Positions 1 to 9,124 of a stretch of 33,089 nucleotides of DNA are shown piece after piece. Made by a program: the position numbers and the translations under genes. Source of the DNA: Pseudomonadota bacterium (GTDB lineage Bacteria; Pseudomonadota; Alphaproteobacteria; Sphingomonadales; Sphingomonadaceae). The stretch lies in assembly GCA_021847605.1 (NCBI GenBank), contig JAJZQN010000046.1, forward strand, positions 1 through 33,089, written 5' to 3'. How positions within the stretch are numbered: the first letter of the stretch is position 1; the number at the start of each line of letters is the position of its first letter. The notes beneath the pieces are model-generated. The model searched no databases, was not told where the DNA came from, and saw only the letters and a list, made by a program, of their open reading frames with translations.

Positions 1-60
1 CCAGCGCACCGCCCATAGGATGACCTCGCCGGTAAAATGCCGTCCTTTGAAATCGTTCAT
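1..60 (-). CDS. IS6-family transposase, N-terminal 20 residues (partial)
   Basis: Minus-strand reading from ATG at 58-60 gives MNDFKGRHFTGEVILWAVRW, closely resembling the start of the IS6100 transposase (MTDFKWRHFQGDVILWAVRW, from memory). The DDE catalytic domain lies outside the window. The match to the family start and the correctly placed terminal repeat upstream make this a confident family call, though the exact IS name cannot be given. Confidence 0.82.
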   Translation of the reverse strand, partial: MNDFKGRHFTGEVILWAVRW

Positions 61-125
61 CGCAACTGACCTTGACAGTACATGAGCCCAATCTTGGAAA
101 CCGTGTCAGAGTTTGCAACAGAGCC
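1..125 (-). mobile_element. IS6-family (IS6100-like) insertion sequence, 5' end only
   Basis: The 14-base terminal inverted repeat GGCTCTGTTGCAAA is read on the minus strand at 125 to 112, the same end as IS6100. About 50 bases further in, a transposase start codon lies at 60. The element leaves the window to the left. A second IS6-family end with the same orientation lies at 32964-33089. Confidence 0.85.
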
Positions 126-170
126 CTCGACTTCGCTCTCCGCTCGCTGGATCGCCTACATCTCGTCGCT

Positions 171-1490
171 TCAGCCTAGGATGCGGCGATCACGGGCTTC
201 GCGTTCCAATTCCTCGCGGAAATCGGGATGGGCAATGTCGATCAGGGCGCGGGCGCGCTGCGACAGGCTTTTCCCCTTCATGTTCGCCGCGCCATATTCG
301 GTGACGATATAGTGGGTATCGGTGCGCGGGGTCGTGACCGGACCGTCGAGCCAGGGGACGATGCGCGACACCTTGCCCTTGGCCGCGGTCGAGTGACAGG
401 CGATGATCGATCGTCCCCCGCGCGAAGCATAGGCGCCACGCACGAAATCAAGCTGCCCGCCGGTCGCGCTATATTGGCGGCCGTTCATGAATTCCGAATT
501 GCAGGCACCGGCCAGATCGACCTGAATGGTGGCGTTAACGGAAATCATCCGGTCATTTTGCGCTATGATATGGGGCGCGTTCACATGGTCGACGGGATAG
601 GCGGCGACCGCCGGATTATCGTGCAGGAAATCGTAAAGCGGCTGGTCGCCCATGGCAAAGGCATAGATGGACTGGCCCGGATGCAATGATTTTCGGCTGT
701 TATCGACGACCCCGGCCTTGATCAGGCTGACGAGGCCGGGCGACAGCAATTCGGTATGGATGCCCAGATGTTTGTGGTTCATCAGCGCGGCGCAGACCGA
801 ATCCGGCACCGCGCCGATGCCCATTTGCAGGCACGCTCCATCCTCCACCATGTCGGCGATGATCGCACCGATCGCTTCATCGGTGGCATTGCGGGGCAGG
901 GCCGGTATCTGGGGCAGGGGGATATGGTTTTCGACCAGCGCGGTCGCCTGCGACACATGGACCAGGCAGTCGCCCCGGACATAGGGCATGGCCGGATTGA
1001 CCTCCAATATCAGGCGCGCGCCGCTCTGAGCGACGGCCAGCGCATAATCGGCGTCGGTGCCCAGACTGAAATAGCCGTCCGCGTCCATGGCCGACACGGT
1101 GGTCAGCAGCGTATCGACGCCGATATGTTCGGTCAGCAGACGGGGAATCTGGTGAAAGGCGACAGGCAATATGTCGACCATCGGCTCACCAGTACCGACA
1201 AGACGGGCGTCGATGGTGCGTTCCGCCCCGCTGTGGAACAGGCTGATATGCCGGATGCGGCCATAGCGTTCGGGCGACAATATGGTGGCGGCAATCGCGG
1301 CGGTAGGCAGCATGGTATAGAGTGTGGCATCGGCCAGCGCGCCGGTATCGGCCCGGTCGGCCAGCGCCGCCATCAAGGCGGGCGGGCAACTGACGGCAAG
1401 GCCCGTCACCATCGTCGTGCCGTCGGGAATAAGGGACACCGCCTGCGCGGCGGTCATCAGCTTGGCGTCATAGTCCTGTTTGGCGGACAT
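171..1490 (-). CDS. Acetyl-CoA hydrolase/transferase family CoA-transferase (4-hydroxybutyrate CoA-transferase-like)
   Basis: A 439-residue cytoplasmic protein of the acetyl-CoA hydrolase/transferase family, which moves CoA between acyl-CoA and a free carboxylic acid; the acceptor cannot be told from sequence. Family features are the glycine-rich segment GACLQMGIGAVPDS (218-231) and the GIHTELLSPG segment, whose Glu at about 247 fits the thioester-forming glutamate of 4-hydroxybutyrate CoA-transferases. The length is normal. The start was set at 1490 because GGGAGAG lies 4 bases upstream; an in-frame ATG at 1553 would add 21 unlikely residues. It lies downstream of the phytase with a stem-loop between them, so it is probably a separate unit. 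The stop is only 45 bases from the IS6 end. Confidence 0.88.
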   Translation of the reverse strand: MSAKQDYDAKLMTAAQAVSLIPDGTTMVTGLAVSCPPALMAALADRADTGALADATLYTMLPTAAIAATILSPERYGRIRHISLFHSGAERTIDARLVGTGEPMVDILPVAFHQIPRLLTEHIGVDTLLTTVSAMDADGYFSLGTDADYALAVAQSGARLILEVNPAMPYVRGDCLVHVSQATALVENHIPLPQIPALPRNATDEAIGAIIADMVEDGACLQMGIGAVPDSVCAALMNHKHLGIHTELLSPGLVSLIKAGVVDNSRKSLHPGQSIYAFAMGDQPLYDFLHDNPAVAAYPVDHVNAPHIIAQNDRMISVNATIQVDLAGACNSEFMNGRQYSATGGQLDFVRGAYASRGGRSIIACHSTAAKGKVSRIVPWLDGPVTTPRTDTHYIVTEYGAANMKGKSLSQRARALIDIAHPDFREELEREARDRRILG

Positions 1491-1554
1491 GCTTCTCTCC
1501 CACATATTTTCCCGCAGTCTCGCGTGGGCAGGGAGGAAGCGCAATTCCGACATA

Positions 1555-1583
1555 GGTGGGGGCCGTGATCCACGGCTCCCACC
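1555..1583 (-). terminator. Stem-loop between phytase and CoA-transferase
   Basis: Arms 1555-1567 and 1571-1583 are complementary over 13 bases with one mismatch and a 3-base loop. It sits 8 bases past the phytase stop. No T-run follows on the minus strand, so it may stabilise the 3' end rather than terminate by itself. Confidence 0.5.
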
Positions 1584-1590
1584 GATCGGC

Positions 1591-2658
1591 TTATTTTAGG
1601 CTCAGCGCCTTGGCGATGTCGTCCCAGGCGACGAGCTTGAAATTCTGGGCGGCTGCCGCGTTATGCCCGTCCTGCGCGATGAACAGGCCGCCGGGATAGG
1701 CCGGGCCGAAATCGCCCAGCATCAATTCGATCCCGTCCGTTTCCTCCGACCCGCCAATGGCGCCGTCGATCACGCGAAAGCGGCCGACATAGCTGTCGTC
1801 GGACAGGCGGTAGACGACATAGGCATTGTCGCCCTGACTGGAGACGAAGACATAGCCGTCCTTTTCGCCGATGGGCGCAATGGCGACACCCTCGGCATCC
1901 ATGACGAGGTTCTTGCCGTCTGCGGCAGCGATCTTCGTGGGGGTGGTGGAACCAGTAGCGCGGGCATCGAAGCGCCACAGGCCGACATCTTCCTCCGCCA
2001 CATAAAGGATGCCGGTGCGATCATCGACGGCGCAGCCCTCGGACTGGGTGCCCAGCTTCATGGTGCGGACGATGCGTCCGGTGGGGGCGGCGCCCGACGC
2101 ATCAAGCGCGACCTGATGGATGGTGCCATCCTTCAGCACGATGAACGCATAGATCGCCTCCGGCGCACGATACATGCAGATGCCATAGGCCTCACCCTTG
2201 CCAGCATCGACCTTGCCCAGTGCAGTCAGTTTGGCAGCGGCGGGATCGAGACGGAACAGGGCGAGCTTCGCATTGGCTACATCGGTGCGGTCGCTGGCGA
2301 CGACCAGAATGCCGGGCTGACCATTGATGGCGACTACATCCCGCAAATCGACATTATTGACCCGGCCCGCATCGATGAAGTCGCGCGTCTTGCCGTCGAG
2401 GCCATAGACATAAAGGCCCGCTTTCTTGTCGGTCCCTACGATCAGGCTGGCGGCCGGGTTGGCGGCATTGCGCCAGATCGCCGGATCGTCGGCCGCGTCG
2501 GCATTGGGGGTGCCGACCGGCGTAGTCTCTCCCCGCGCAGTCACGGTGGCGGCAGGTGTGGAATTGGCGATGCGAACTTCGACCGGCACTTCCTGTTCGG
2601 CTGTGGCGCAGGCGGAAAGGGCGAGAAGGCTGGTAAGGGTAAGGGCGAGACGGGGCAT
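1591..2658 (-). CDS. Beta-propeller phytase (3-phytase), predicted lipoprotein
   Basis: A 355-residue beta-propeller phytase, which removes phosphate from myo-inositol hexakisphosphate outside the cytoplasm. The N-terminus has a signal peptide ending in the lipobox LSAC (Cys17), so the enzyme is probably anchored to a membrane in the periplasm or at the surface. Family motifs are DAADDPAIW near residue 47, a VNNVDLRDV segment, GCAVDDRTGILYVAEED, and SSQGDNAYVVYR late in the protein; the acidic residues fit the calcium-dependent active site. The start at 2658 has AAGGA upstream and gives the clean lipoprotein leader; an ATG 11 codons earlier is less likely. It lies directly downstream of a TonB-dependent receptor, a pairing that suggests uptake of phytate or its products. 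Confidence 0.9.
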   Translation of the reverse strand: MPRLALTLTSLLALSACATAEQEVPVEVRIANSTPAATVTARGETTPVGTPNADAADDPAIWRNAANPAASLIVGTDKKAGLYVYGLDGKTRDFIDAGRVNNVDLRDVVAINGQPGILVVASDRTDVANAKLALFRLDPAAAKLTALGKVDAGKGEAYGICMYRAPEAIYAFIVLKDGTIHQVALDASGAAPTGRIVRTMKLGTQSEGCAVDDRTGILYVAEEDVGLWRFDARATGSTTPTKIAAADGKNLVMDAEGVAIAPIGEKDGYVFVSSQGDNAYVVYRLSDDSYVGRFRVIDGAIGGSEETDGIELMLGDFGPAYPGGLFIAQDGHNAAAAQNFKLVAWDDIAKALSLK

Positions 2659-2722
2659 GATCCATTCCTTGAATGGCCGCATTCGGAACATGGTGAGTTG
2701 ATAGCGGCATGACGCGGGAGAG

Positions 2723-2754
2723 CAAAAGCCGGCCGCGCAAGGGGCGCGACCGGC
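2723..2754 (-). terminator. Rho-independent terminator after the TonB receptor
   Basis: Arms 2728-2738 and 2744-2754 pair over 11 bases with one mismatch, are GC-rich and have a 5-base loop. On the minus strand the stem is followed by TTTT. It lies just past the receptor stop and ahead of the phytase, so it should reduce read-through into the phytase. Confidence 0.7.
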
Positions 2755-2774
2755 AAGCAGGGGAACGGATCGGA

Positions 2775-5576
2775 TCAGAAGCTGGCGGAAACGCCGAACT
2801 TCACGGTCCAGTTATATTCCTCATATTGCAGCAGACGGCGGCTGCCTTCGTAATTCTGATAGGCATAATATTTGGCGTTGTTGACGTTCACCCAGTCGGC
2901 AAACAGGCGGACGCCCGGCAAAACCTTGTACTTCGCGCTCAGGTCGAGCTGGAAATGATTGTCCACGATGCGATCGCTCTGAACGCTGTCGCCGACCTCA
3001 TCCAGATATTTGCTGCGATAGGTGCCGGCGGCGCGCAGCGAGATCGGACCCTTTTCATAGCCCAGCACGGCGTTGGCCGTGTGCTTCGATGCGTTGGGCA
3101 GGCTGATGCGGCGGCTATAGGCATTGTCGTCATCATCATAGCTGGTGATGTTCGCCTTGGCATCGGTGTAGGTGTAGTTGAGGTTCACCAGGAAGCCGTC
3201 GAGCGGTGAGGGCAGGAAGTCCAGCACCTGGCTGAAGGAGAGTTCCACGCCCTTCACCTTGGCGGTGTCGCCATTCACATAATAGACGGCTTCGCTGTAA
3301 TCGATACCGTTATAGGTGCCGTCGTTGAAGTCGCGGATCGCGGTGGTGTAATCCTTGATCGACTTCCAGAAGATACCGGCGGTCAGCGCGCCATTCTTGC
3401 TGAAATACCATTCGGCCGAAGCGTCGAGGTTCCAGGCGCGATAGGGCTTGAGGTCCGGGTTGCCGAACTCTGCCGCGAAATCTTCGTCCATGAAGAAGCG
3501 CGGTGCAAGCTGCGACAGCTTGGGACGCACCAGGCTCTTGTAACCGGCAGCGCGGAAGACGAGGCCCGACGAAGGTTCGAAGCGGGCGGTCAGGCTGGGC
3601 AACCAGTCGGTATAATGTTTGGTGAACACGTTGGGCGTGGTGATGACGCCGGTGGCTTCGCCGTCTTCATCCAGCTCATATTGCGTCAGGCTGCCGCGCA
3701 GGACGTTACGGGTCTGTTCCATGCGGACGCCGCCGACCAGGCGAACCTTTTCACTGTCCCAACGGCCGAGCAGGTAGGTGGCGAGGATGTCTTCCTTGGC
3801 ACTATAATCCTGGCTTGCCGATTCATAGGCGCTGGTGATCGGGTCGAGTTCGAATTCGCCGATATTATTGTAGAAATAATCGGTCGCTGCGCCCTTACCC
3901 GGAAGCGGACCGAGGCCGGAGAGGCGATAGGTCTGATCGCCCAGCACATCGGCGAGGTCGAGGTCGCCGTCGCCATAATAGTTCATGTTGAAATTATAGC
4001 TTTTCTTGCGCCAGCGGGCTTTCATGCCGGCCTGCACGGTGAAGGTGCCGTTATCGGCCGCGAAAGCGCGGGAAATGTCGCCCTTCAGCGCATATTCGCG
4101 GTCGCGCGAGTCCGACAGGGCGGTCTGTTCAACGCGGTTGAAGCTATATTCCGACGGATCGTTGAACAGGTCAGCGCCGCTGGTGACGTTGAAGGTCGGC
4201 ACGCGCGGATCGGCATAGTTGAAGCCGACATCGACACCATCGCCGTCGAAGCGGGCGCGCCAGCGGATCGGGTCGATCGAACCAGCTTCCTTCTCGGTCG
4301 ATTCCGACCAGCTACCCGAATAGGTCAGCTTCCACGGGCCGGTTTCGGTTGTGCCGCCCAGAACCAGCGACTTGATGCGCTGACGCTCGAAACGGTCCTT
4401 CAGGTCGCGGCGTACTTCGATGCGGCCATCTTCATCAGTGAAGTTTGCGCTGTCGGCGTCGCCCGAAGCGGGCTGCTCATCCAGGACGAAGGTCAGGCGG
4501 CGACGATATTCATGATCCTCAAACTGGTTGTAGATGCCGCGGGCATAGAGCTTGGTGGTGTCGGACGGTTTCCAGTCCAGGTTCAGCGTGCCGCCGATGC
4601 GCTTACGCTGAACGTCATAATCACGATATTCCAGCGTTTCGGCATAGGCGATGCCGTCGTCGCTGGTGGTCCAGTCCGCAGCTTCGATATTGTCCGTTTC
4701 GAACTTGCGCTTGTAATAGCTGAAGCCGCCTGACACGCCGAAATTGTCGCTGATCCGGGTCGCGAAGTCGAAGCTGCCCTTGGGAGTGAGGGCATTGGCA
4801 TAGTCGTTATAGCTGCCTTCCAGCTTGACCGAATAGAGATCCTTCTTGCGGTCGAAGGCGCTGGTGGTGTTGATTTCAATGGAGGCGCCGATGGTGTCGG
4901 CATCCATGTCCGGCGTCAGCGATTTCTTCACTTCGATCGATTCGATCAGCTCGGACGGTACGACGTCCAGAGCGACCGAACGGACGTCGCTTTCCGGGGC
5001 AGGCAGGCGGGCGCCGTTGACCGAAGCTGCGTTGAGTTCTGGATCAAGACCACGGACAGAGACGAAGCGGCCTTCGCCCTGATCGTTCATGATATTGACG
5101 CCGGGCAGGCGGCGCAGCGATTCGGCGACATTCTGGTCGGGGAACTGGCCGATGGCGTCACGGGTCAGGACGCTTTCGACGCCATCTGCGGCGCGCTGGC
5201 GGGACAGGGCCGATGCCTGATTGGCGACCTGCCCCACGACGATGATCGATGCATCGACGTTCGAACCGATACGGATGTCGGCATCGACATCGCCGCTGGC
5301 GGGAACGGTGACGGTGGTGCGGACCGGATCGGCGCCGGTGTAGCGGGCCTCGATCGTATAAGTACCGGGGGCGACGTCGGGGAAGCGATAGGAGCCATCA
5401 CGGCCAGCTTCTGCAACGCGGCCATTTTCCACGATGCGCAACTGGGTTGACTGAAGTGCGCGGGTGCCGGTGCCATCCGATACGGTGCCGGTGATGGTGC
5501 CGGCAAAGGCAGCGACCGGCGTGGCGAGGGCGATGACGATGGCGGCGCGGCTCGCGCCACGGAAAATGCGACTCAT
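2775..5576 (-). CDS. TonB-dependent receptor with N-terminal carboxypeptidase-regulatory-like domain
   Basis: A 933-residue outer-membrane active transporter. Order: signal peptide (1-25, ending AFA), a carboxypeptidase-regulatory-like beta-sandwich (about 27-105, with DGSYRFPDVAPGTYTIEA), a plug domain (about 130-245, with the TonB-dependent receptor signature SLRRLPGVNI and SVRGLDPELNAASVNG), then a beta-barrel to the terminal Phe expected for BAM-dependent assembly. The N-terminal architecture is the one frequent in sphingomonads and Caulobacter. The phytase immediately downstream and the Pho box upstream suggest that its substrate is phytate, an inositol phosphate or another phosphate-containing compound; this is inference, since such receptors cannot be typed reliably by sequence alone. 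The start at 5576 has GGGAG upstream. No frameshift is seen. Confidence 0.92.
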   Translation of the reverse strand: MSRIFRGASRAAIVIALATPVAAFAGTITGTVSDGTGTRALQSTQLRIVENGRVAEAGRDGSYRFPDVAPGTYTIEARYTGADPVRTTVTVPASGDVDADIRIGSNVDASIIVVGQVANQASALSRQRAADGVESVLTRDAIGQFPDQNVAESLRRLPGVNIMNDQGEGRFVSVRGLDPELNAASVNGARLPAPESDVRSVALDVVPSELIESIEVKKSLTPDMDADTIGASIEINTTSAFDRKKDLYSVKLEGSYNDYANALTPKGSFDFATRISDNFGVSGGFSYYKRKFETDNIEAADWTTSDDGIAYAETLEYRDYDVQRKRIGGTLNLDWKPSDTTKLYARGIYNQFEDHEYRRRLTFVLDEQPASGDADSANFTDEDGRIEVRRDLKDRFERQRIKSLVLGGTTETGPWKLTYSGSWSESTEKEAGSIDPIRWRARFDGDGVDVGFNYADPRVPTFNVTSGADLFNDPSEYSFNRVEQTALSDSRDREYALKGDISRAFAADNGTFTVQAGMKARWRKKSYNFNMNYYGDGDLDLADVLGDQTYRLSGLGPLPGKGAATDYFYNNIGEFELDPITSAYESASQDYSAKEDILATYLLGRWDSEKVRLVGGVRMEQTRNVLRGSLTQYELDEDGEATGVITTPNVFTKHYTDWLPSLTARFEPSSGLVFRAAGYKSLVRPKLSQLAPRFFMDEDFAAEFGNPDLKPYRAWNLDASAEWYFSKNGALTAGIFWKSIKDYTTAIRDFNDGTYNGIDYSEAVYYVNGDTAKVKGVELSFSQVLDFLPSPLDGFLVNLNYTYTDAKANITSYDDDDNAYSRRISLPNASKHTANAVLGYEKGPISLRAAGTYRSKYLDEVGDSVQSDRIVDNHFQLDLSAKYKVLPGVRLFADWVNVNNAKYYAYQNYEGSRRLLQYEEYNWTVKFGVSASF

Positions 5577-5679
5577 GATGGGCTCCCTGTTGGCGATGGG
5601 CGTCCAGCGGCTGGGCCGCTGTCGTTCATCGCTTCGAGGGGCCAGTGACCGCCTTTCCTTACAGCATCATGCCAATTGC

Positions 5680-5697
5680 ATGACAGTTTGATGAAAG
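5680..5697 (-). promoter_or_regulatory. Putative PhoB box upstream of the TonB receptor/phytase genes
   Basis: Minus-strand CTTTCATCAAACTGTCAT is two 7-base direct repeats (CTTTCAT, CTGTCAT) separated by 4 bases, the exact spacing of the Pho box consensus. The second repeat matches CTGTCAT perfectly and the first has one change. It lies about 104 bases upstream of the receptor start, in the short gap after the OPT transporter. No strong -10 was identified. Confidence 0.65.
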
Positions 5698-5716
5698 GCG
5701 TGATCGTTGCGGAAGA

Positions 5717-7711
5717 TTATAGTGGTGTCGCCGCCCAGCGCCGCAGACGGGCATATAGGCCGGTAATGACGCCGGCGAAGATCAGGATGGCCAGCGGCAC
5801 GGCCCATCCATTTTCACCGACCAGTGCGAGCGGCGCATCGCTGTCGGTACCCGCAACGATGCCTGCGAAGGCCACGCCGAACAGGCTTTCACCCACGATG
5901 AATCCGGTCGCCATCAGGACGCCCATGCGCTCGGCAAATTCGGCGTTGCGCTGACGCAAGGCCCAGCGATTGTAGAGATGGCCGATGACCGCGCCGACCG
6001 GAATCAACAGGGTCAATGCCATGGGCAGATAAATGCCCATGCCGACCGCGAGCGGGGGGAGACGCAGCTTGCCGGCCTTGCCCAGCACTTCGTCGAAAAT
6101 GACGACAACCACGCCGATACCCGCACCAATGGCGATCAGCCCCCAGTCGAGATCGCCGCCCAGTACGCCCTTCGCGAGTGCGGAAATAAGCGCGGCCTGC
6201 GGCGCGGGCAGGGCGCTGTCCTTTGCGCCGGGCGCGCCAGCGAAGCCGAAGGCGCTGTTGAGAAGATCGAGGATTGGCGGGATGACCAGCGCACCGAAGA
6301 TGACGCCCAGCACCAGCGCGACCTGCTGTTTCCAGGGGGTCGCGCCGACAAGCTGGCCGGTCTTCAAATCCTGAAGATTATCGTTCGAGATGGTGGCGAT
6401 GCCAAAGACGATGGCGGTGGTGAACAGGGCATAGGCGATCAGCGCCTGCGTCTGAGAAGGATCGGCATGGCCCGAACCGTAAATGGCCGCCAGCAACAGC
6501 GAGGCACCCAGAACGGCCAGAATGCCGACGCCCGAGATCGGGCTGTTCGACGCACCGATCAGACCGGCCATATAGCCGCACACCGATGCGATGACGATAC
6601 CGGCGACCAGCACATAGGCCAGCGTCAGGGCAATGACCGGCACCGGATTGGCGGCGATAGGACCGCCCTGCGCAAAGATCCAGAGCAGCACCCCGATGGG
6701 CAACAGCGCGGCGATGATGGTGCCGCCGACGATGCTGATAGGCAGATCGCGTTCGGTAATGTCGAGCAGGCCGGCATTGCCCGCGCGGCGGGTGGCATTG
6801 GCGGCCAGCGCCGAGCGAATGCCGCTTATGATCGGGCCGAGAATCTTGAGGAGGGTCCAGATCGCGGCGATGCCGATGGTGCCTGCGCCGATGAAGCGCG
6901 CCTTCATGCGGAACGTGGTGCCAACGATGTCGGCAAGATCGGCGCCAGCGGGCACCGGCGTGGTCAGATAGGGAACGATGCCCACCCAACTGATGAGCAG
7001 GCCGATAAACATGGCGACGCCCACCGACAGGCCGACGAGATGGCCGACGCCGATCAGCGCCATCGAGAAACTGGTCGAAACGGACGTCGCACCGGCGCCC
7101 AGCTTGAAGAAGGTGGCGGCCTCTTCTGCGATCAGGCGCGTCTTGGCGACGATGGAAAAGCTGGCGGCGGCGATGGCGGATGCGACAATGGCGGCAAGCC
7201 CGCGCTTATTTTCTTCCAGCCCTTCCCGCGAACCGGCACCGACCTTCAGCACTTCGGCGGCGGCCACGCCTTCGGGATAGGGCAGGTCGGATCCGGTAAC
7301 GAGCGCGCGGCGCAGCGGCACCGAATACATGACGCCCAATATGCCGCCGGTCGCGATGGTGAAGGCGGAAAGCCAGTAGGGGAAACCCTGCCACCAGCCG
7401 ATGATGACGAGGCCCGGCAGTATGAAGATGATGGCAGACAGCGTACCGGCGGCCGAAGCGATGGTCTGGACGATGTTGTTTTCCAGAATCGTGCCGGTGG
7501 CGAACAGGCGTAGCACCGCCATGGAGATGACGGCTGCCGGAATCGAAGTGGCGAAGGTCAGGCCGATCTTCAGTCCCAGATAGACGTTCGCGGCGGTGAA
7601 GACGAGGGTGATGAGGGCGCCCAATATGACGCCGCGCAGCGTCAGTTCGGCCATATCGCTGGCCTGTGCCTTTTCAGTTGTCACCCCGGTCGTCCCTCTA
7701 TTTTCACGCAT
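5717..7711 (-). CDS. OPT-family oligopeptide transporter
   Basis: A 664-residue multi-pass inner-membrane protein of the oligopeptide transporter (OPT) family, proton-coupled importers of small peptides or of metal chelates. The first membrane segment reads GVILGALITLVFTAANVYLG, a conserved OPT start, and hydrophobic segments follow to the C-terminus. ISNDNLQDLKTGQLVG is typical of bacterial OPT proteins. No clear ribosome binding site precedes ATG 7711. GTG at 7682-7684, nine codons in, has AGAGGGA at good distance and may be the true start. Substrate unknown. The downstream receptor has its own regulatory site, so co-regulation with it is not implied. Confidence 0.88.
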   Translation of the reverse strand: MRENRGTTGVTTEKAQASDMAELTLRGVILGALITLVFTAANVYLGLKIGLTFATSIPAAVISMAVLRLFATGTILENNIVQTIASAAGTLSAIIFILPGLVIIGWWQGFPYWLSAFTIATGGILGVMYSVPLRRALVTGSDLPYPEGVAAAEVLKVGAGSREGLEENKRGLAAIVASAIAAASFSIVAKTRLIAEEAATFFKLGAGATSVSTSFSMALIGVGHLVGLSVGVAMFIGLLISWVGIVPYLTTPVPAGADLADIVGTTFRMKARFIGAGTIGIAAIWTLLKILGPIISGIRSALAANATRRAGNAGLLDITERDLPISIVGGTIIAALLPIGVLLWIFAQGGPIAANPVPVIALTLAYVLVAGIVIASVCGYMAGLIGASNSPISGVGILAVLGASLLLAAIYGSGHADPSQTQALIAYALFTTAIVFGIATISNDNLQDLKTGQLVGATPWKQQVALVLGVIFGALVIPPILDLLNSAFGFAGAPGAKDSALPAPQAALISALAKGVLGGDLDWGLIAIGAGIGVVVVIFDEVLGKAGKLRLPPLAVGMGIYLPMALTLLIPVGAVIGHLYNRWALRQRNAEFAERMGVLMATGFIVGESLFGVAFAGIVAGTDSDAPLALVGENGWAVPLAILIFAGVITGLYARLRRWAATPL

Positions 7712-7773
7712 GTGTAGCAGCGGGTAATAATGTTACCGGCGCGTGGATCAATCGCAAAGTGGTCGCGGCGGGT

Positions 7774-8562
7774 TCAGGATGGCTTGACCGGCGGCGCTAC
7801 CCGATCGAGCCAGGCATCGACCAGAAAGGTCCAGCGCTGATAACCACGCGCATTCATGTGCAGCCCGTCGGGCCGGAACAAGGCGGCGTCAGGCAGCCCG
7901 TCGGTCGCCAGCAACACGTGGCCGACATCGAGATAGGCGAAATTCTCCGTACTGGCGCGCGCGGCGACGGCCTGATTGACCACATCCATTTTCGGCCACA
8001 GCGTCCAGCGCATGGGGCTGGGCTTGAGTGAGAGAAAGGCAATGTGCGCGCGGGGATAGTCGCGGCGCAACTGGCGCAGCAGGCGCAGCAGATCGCGCGA
8101 TACGGCTTCAGGACTGGTGCCTGCCGCCAGATCATTTTCGCCCACATAGACAACCACCGCGCGAGGCGGGATGCGCGGTTTCAGACGTGGGTAATAATGC
8201 AGGACGTCGGCCGTCGTCGCGCCGCCGAAGCCGCGATTGATGGTCGCGATATCGGTGAAGCTGTGGGTAATGTCCCACAGGCGGATGCTGGAACTGCCCA
8301 GAAACAATGTGGCGTCGCGCAACGGCGGCTGGGCCACATCGGCTTTCGCAAAGGCTTCCACTTCGCGGGAGAAGGGGAAGGCCGGGTCGGCGTTGGGAGC
8401 GGGAGGCAGGGATTTCGGCGCAGGCGGCGGCGGCTGGATCGCCTGCGCGCCCGTGGTGAGCGCGAACAGGCCGGACAGCGCCAGCGCGATAGCCGCGCCG
8501 GCTCGCCGCTGGCGTCGATCAGTGGCTATGGAGCGGGCGCAGGCGATATTTTCCCTCCGCAT
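7774..8562 (-). CDS. Exported SGNH/GDSL-family hydrolase
   Basis: A 262-residue SGNH hydrolase (esterase/lipase/acylhydrolase superfamily). Block I is FLGSSSIRLW with nucleophile about Ser91, where the usual GDS is GSS. Block II is GFGGA (Gly oxyanion residue), block III GENDLA (Asn), and block V DGLHMNARGY gives the Asp and His of the triad. An N-terminal hydrophobic stretch ending TTGAQA (about 23-41) and a proline-rich linker suggest export. The only plausible ATG lies 44 bases inside the end of hspQ in another frame, so translation is probably coupled. The natural substrate is unknown. Confidence 0.83.
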   Translation of the reverse strand: MRRENIACARSIATDRRQRRAGAAIALALSGLFALTTGAQAIQPPPPAPKSLPPAPNADPAFPFSREVEAFAKADVAQPPLRDATLFLGSSSIRLWDITHSFTDIATINRGFGGATTADVLHYYPRLKPRIPPRAVVVYVGENDLAAGTSPEAVSRDLLRLLRQLRRDYPRAHIAFLSLKPSPMRWTLWPKMDVVNQAVAARASTENFAYLDVGHVLLATDGLPDAALFRPDGLHMNARGYQRWTFLVDAWLDRVAPPVKPS

Positions 8563-8890
8563 AGCTGCCGAACATATCGGCGATGGCGGGGTGATCGACG
8601 GGTTCGTCGCTGTCGTCCGCCATCAGATTTTGCTGGCTGACATAGGCGACATAGCTGGATTCGCCATTTTCGGCGAGCAGGTGATAAAAAGGCTGCTGCT
8701 TGTCGGGGCGCACATCTTCGGGAATCGCGTCATACCATTCCTCGCTGTTGGCGAAGACGGGATCAATGTCGAACACGACGCCGCGAAAACCGAAGCGGCG
8801 ATGCTGTACCACGTCGCCGATGCTGAAATGGGCATGGACGATCGGCGGGGCGGTGACGCCGGCGCCGAAAATCTGAATCGTGTCTCTCAT
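8519..8890 (-). CDS. hspQ: Heat shock protein HspQ (YccV family)
   Basis: A 123-residue protein with the HspQ/YccV-like domain (about 21-105), including HAHFSIGDVVQHRRFGFRGV, DPVFANSEEWYDAIP and FYHLLAENGESSYVAYVSQQ. In enterobacteria HspQ is a small heat-shock protein that binds hemimethylated DNA and acts as a specificity factor for Lon protease; the role here is by homology. The ATG at 8890 is directly preceded by a run of six G, unusually close for a ribosome site, but no better start is present before the conserved core. It overlaps the downstream SGNH hydrolase by 44 bases. Confidence 0.88.
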   Translation of the reverse strand: MRDTIQIFGAGVTAPPIVHAHFSIGDVVQHRRFGFRGVVFDIDPVFANSEEWYDAIPEDVRPDKQQPFYHLLAENGESSYVAYVSQQNLMADDSDEPVDHPAIADMFGSYAEGKYRLRPLHSH

Positions 8891-9034
8891 CCCCCCAATT
8901 TAAGCACATGGCGCGTGCAAACAAGAAAAATACTCTCAGACGCTTGGCAAGCCCGACATCATTCGCTAATGGCCGCGGCTCGACCTGATCGGTGTCTTGT
9001 TTCTCCTCGGAAAACATACTCACCGGTCTTCTGC

Positions 9035-9124
<90 letters not shown>

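Noticed and set aside
5978..7513. 511-codon plus-strand frame opposite the OPT transporter
   Set aside because: The minus-strand product has conserved OPT segments; this frame is an antisense shadow.
8891..8960. Heat-shock (RpoH) promoter ahead of hspQ
   Set aside because: CTTGTTT and a CCAT element occur on the minus strand, but the spacing of 7 bases is too short for a sigma-32-type promoter.
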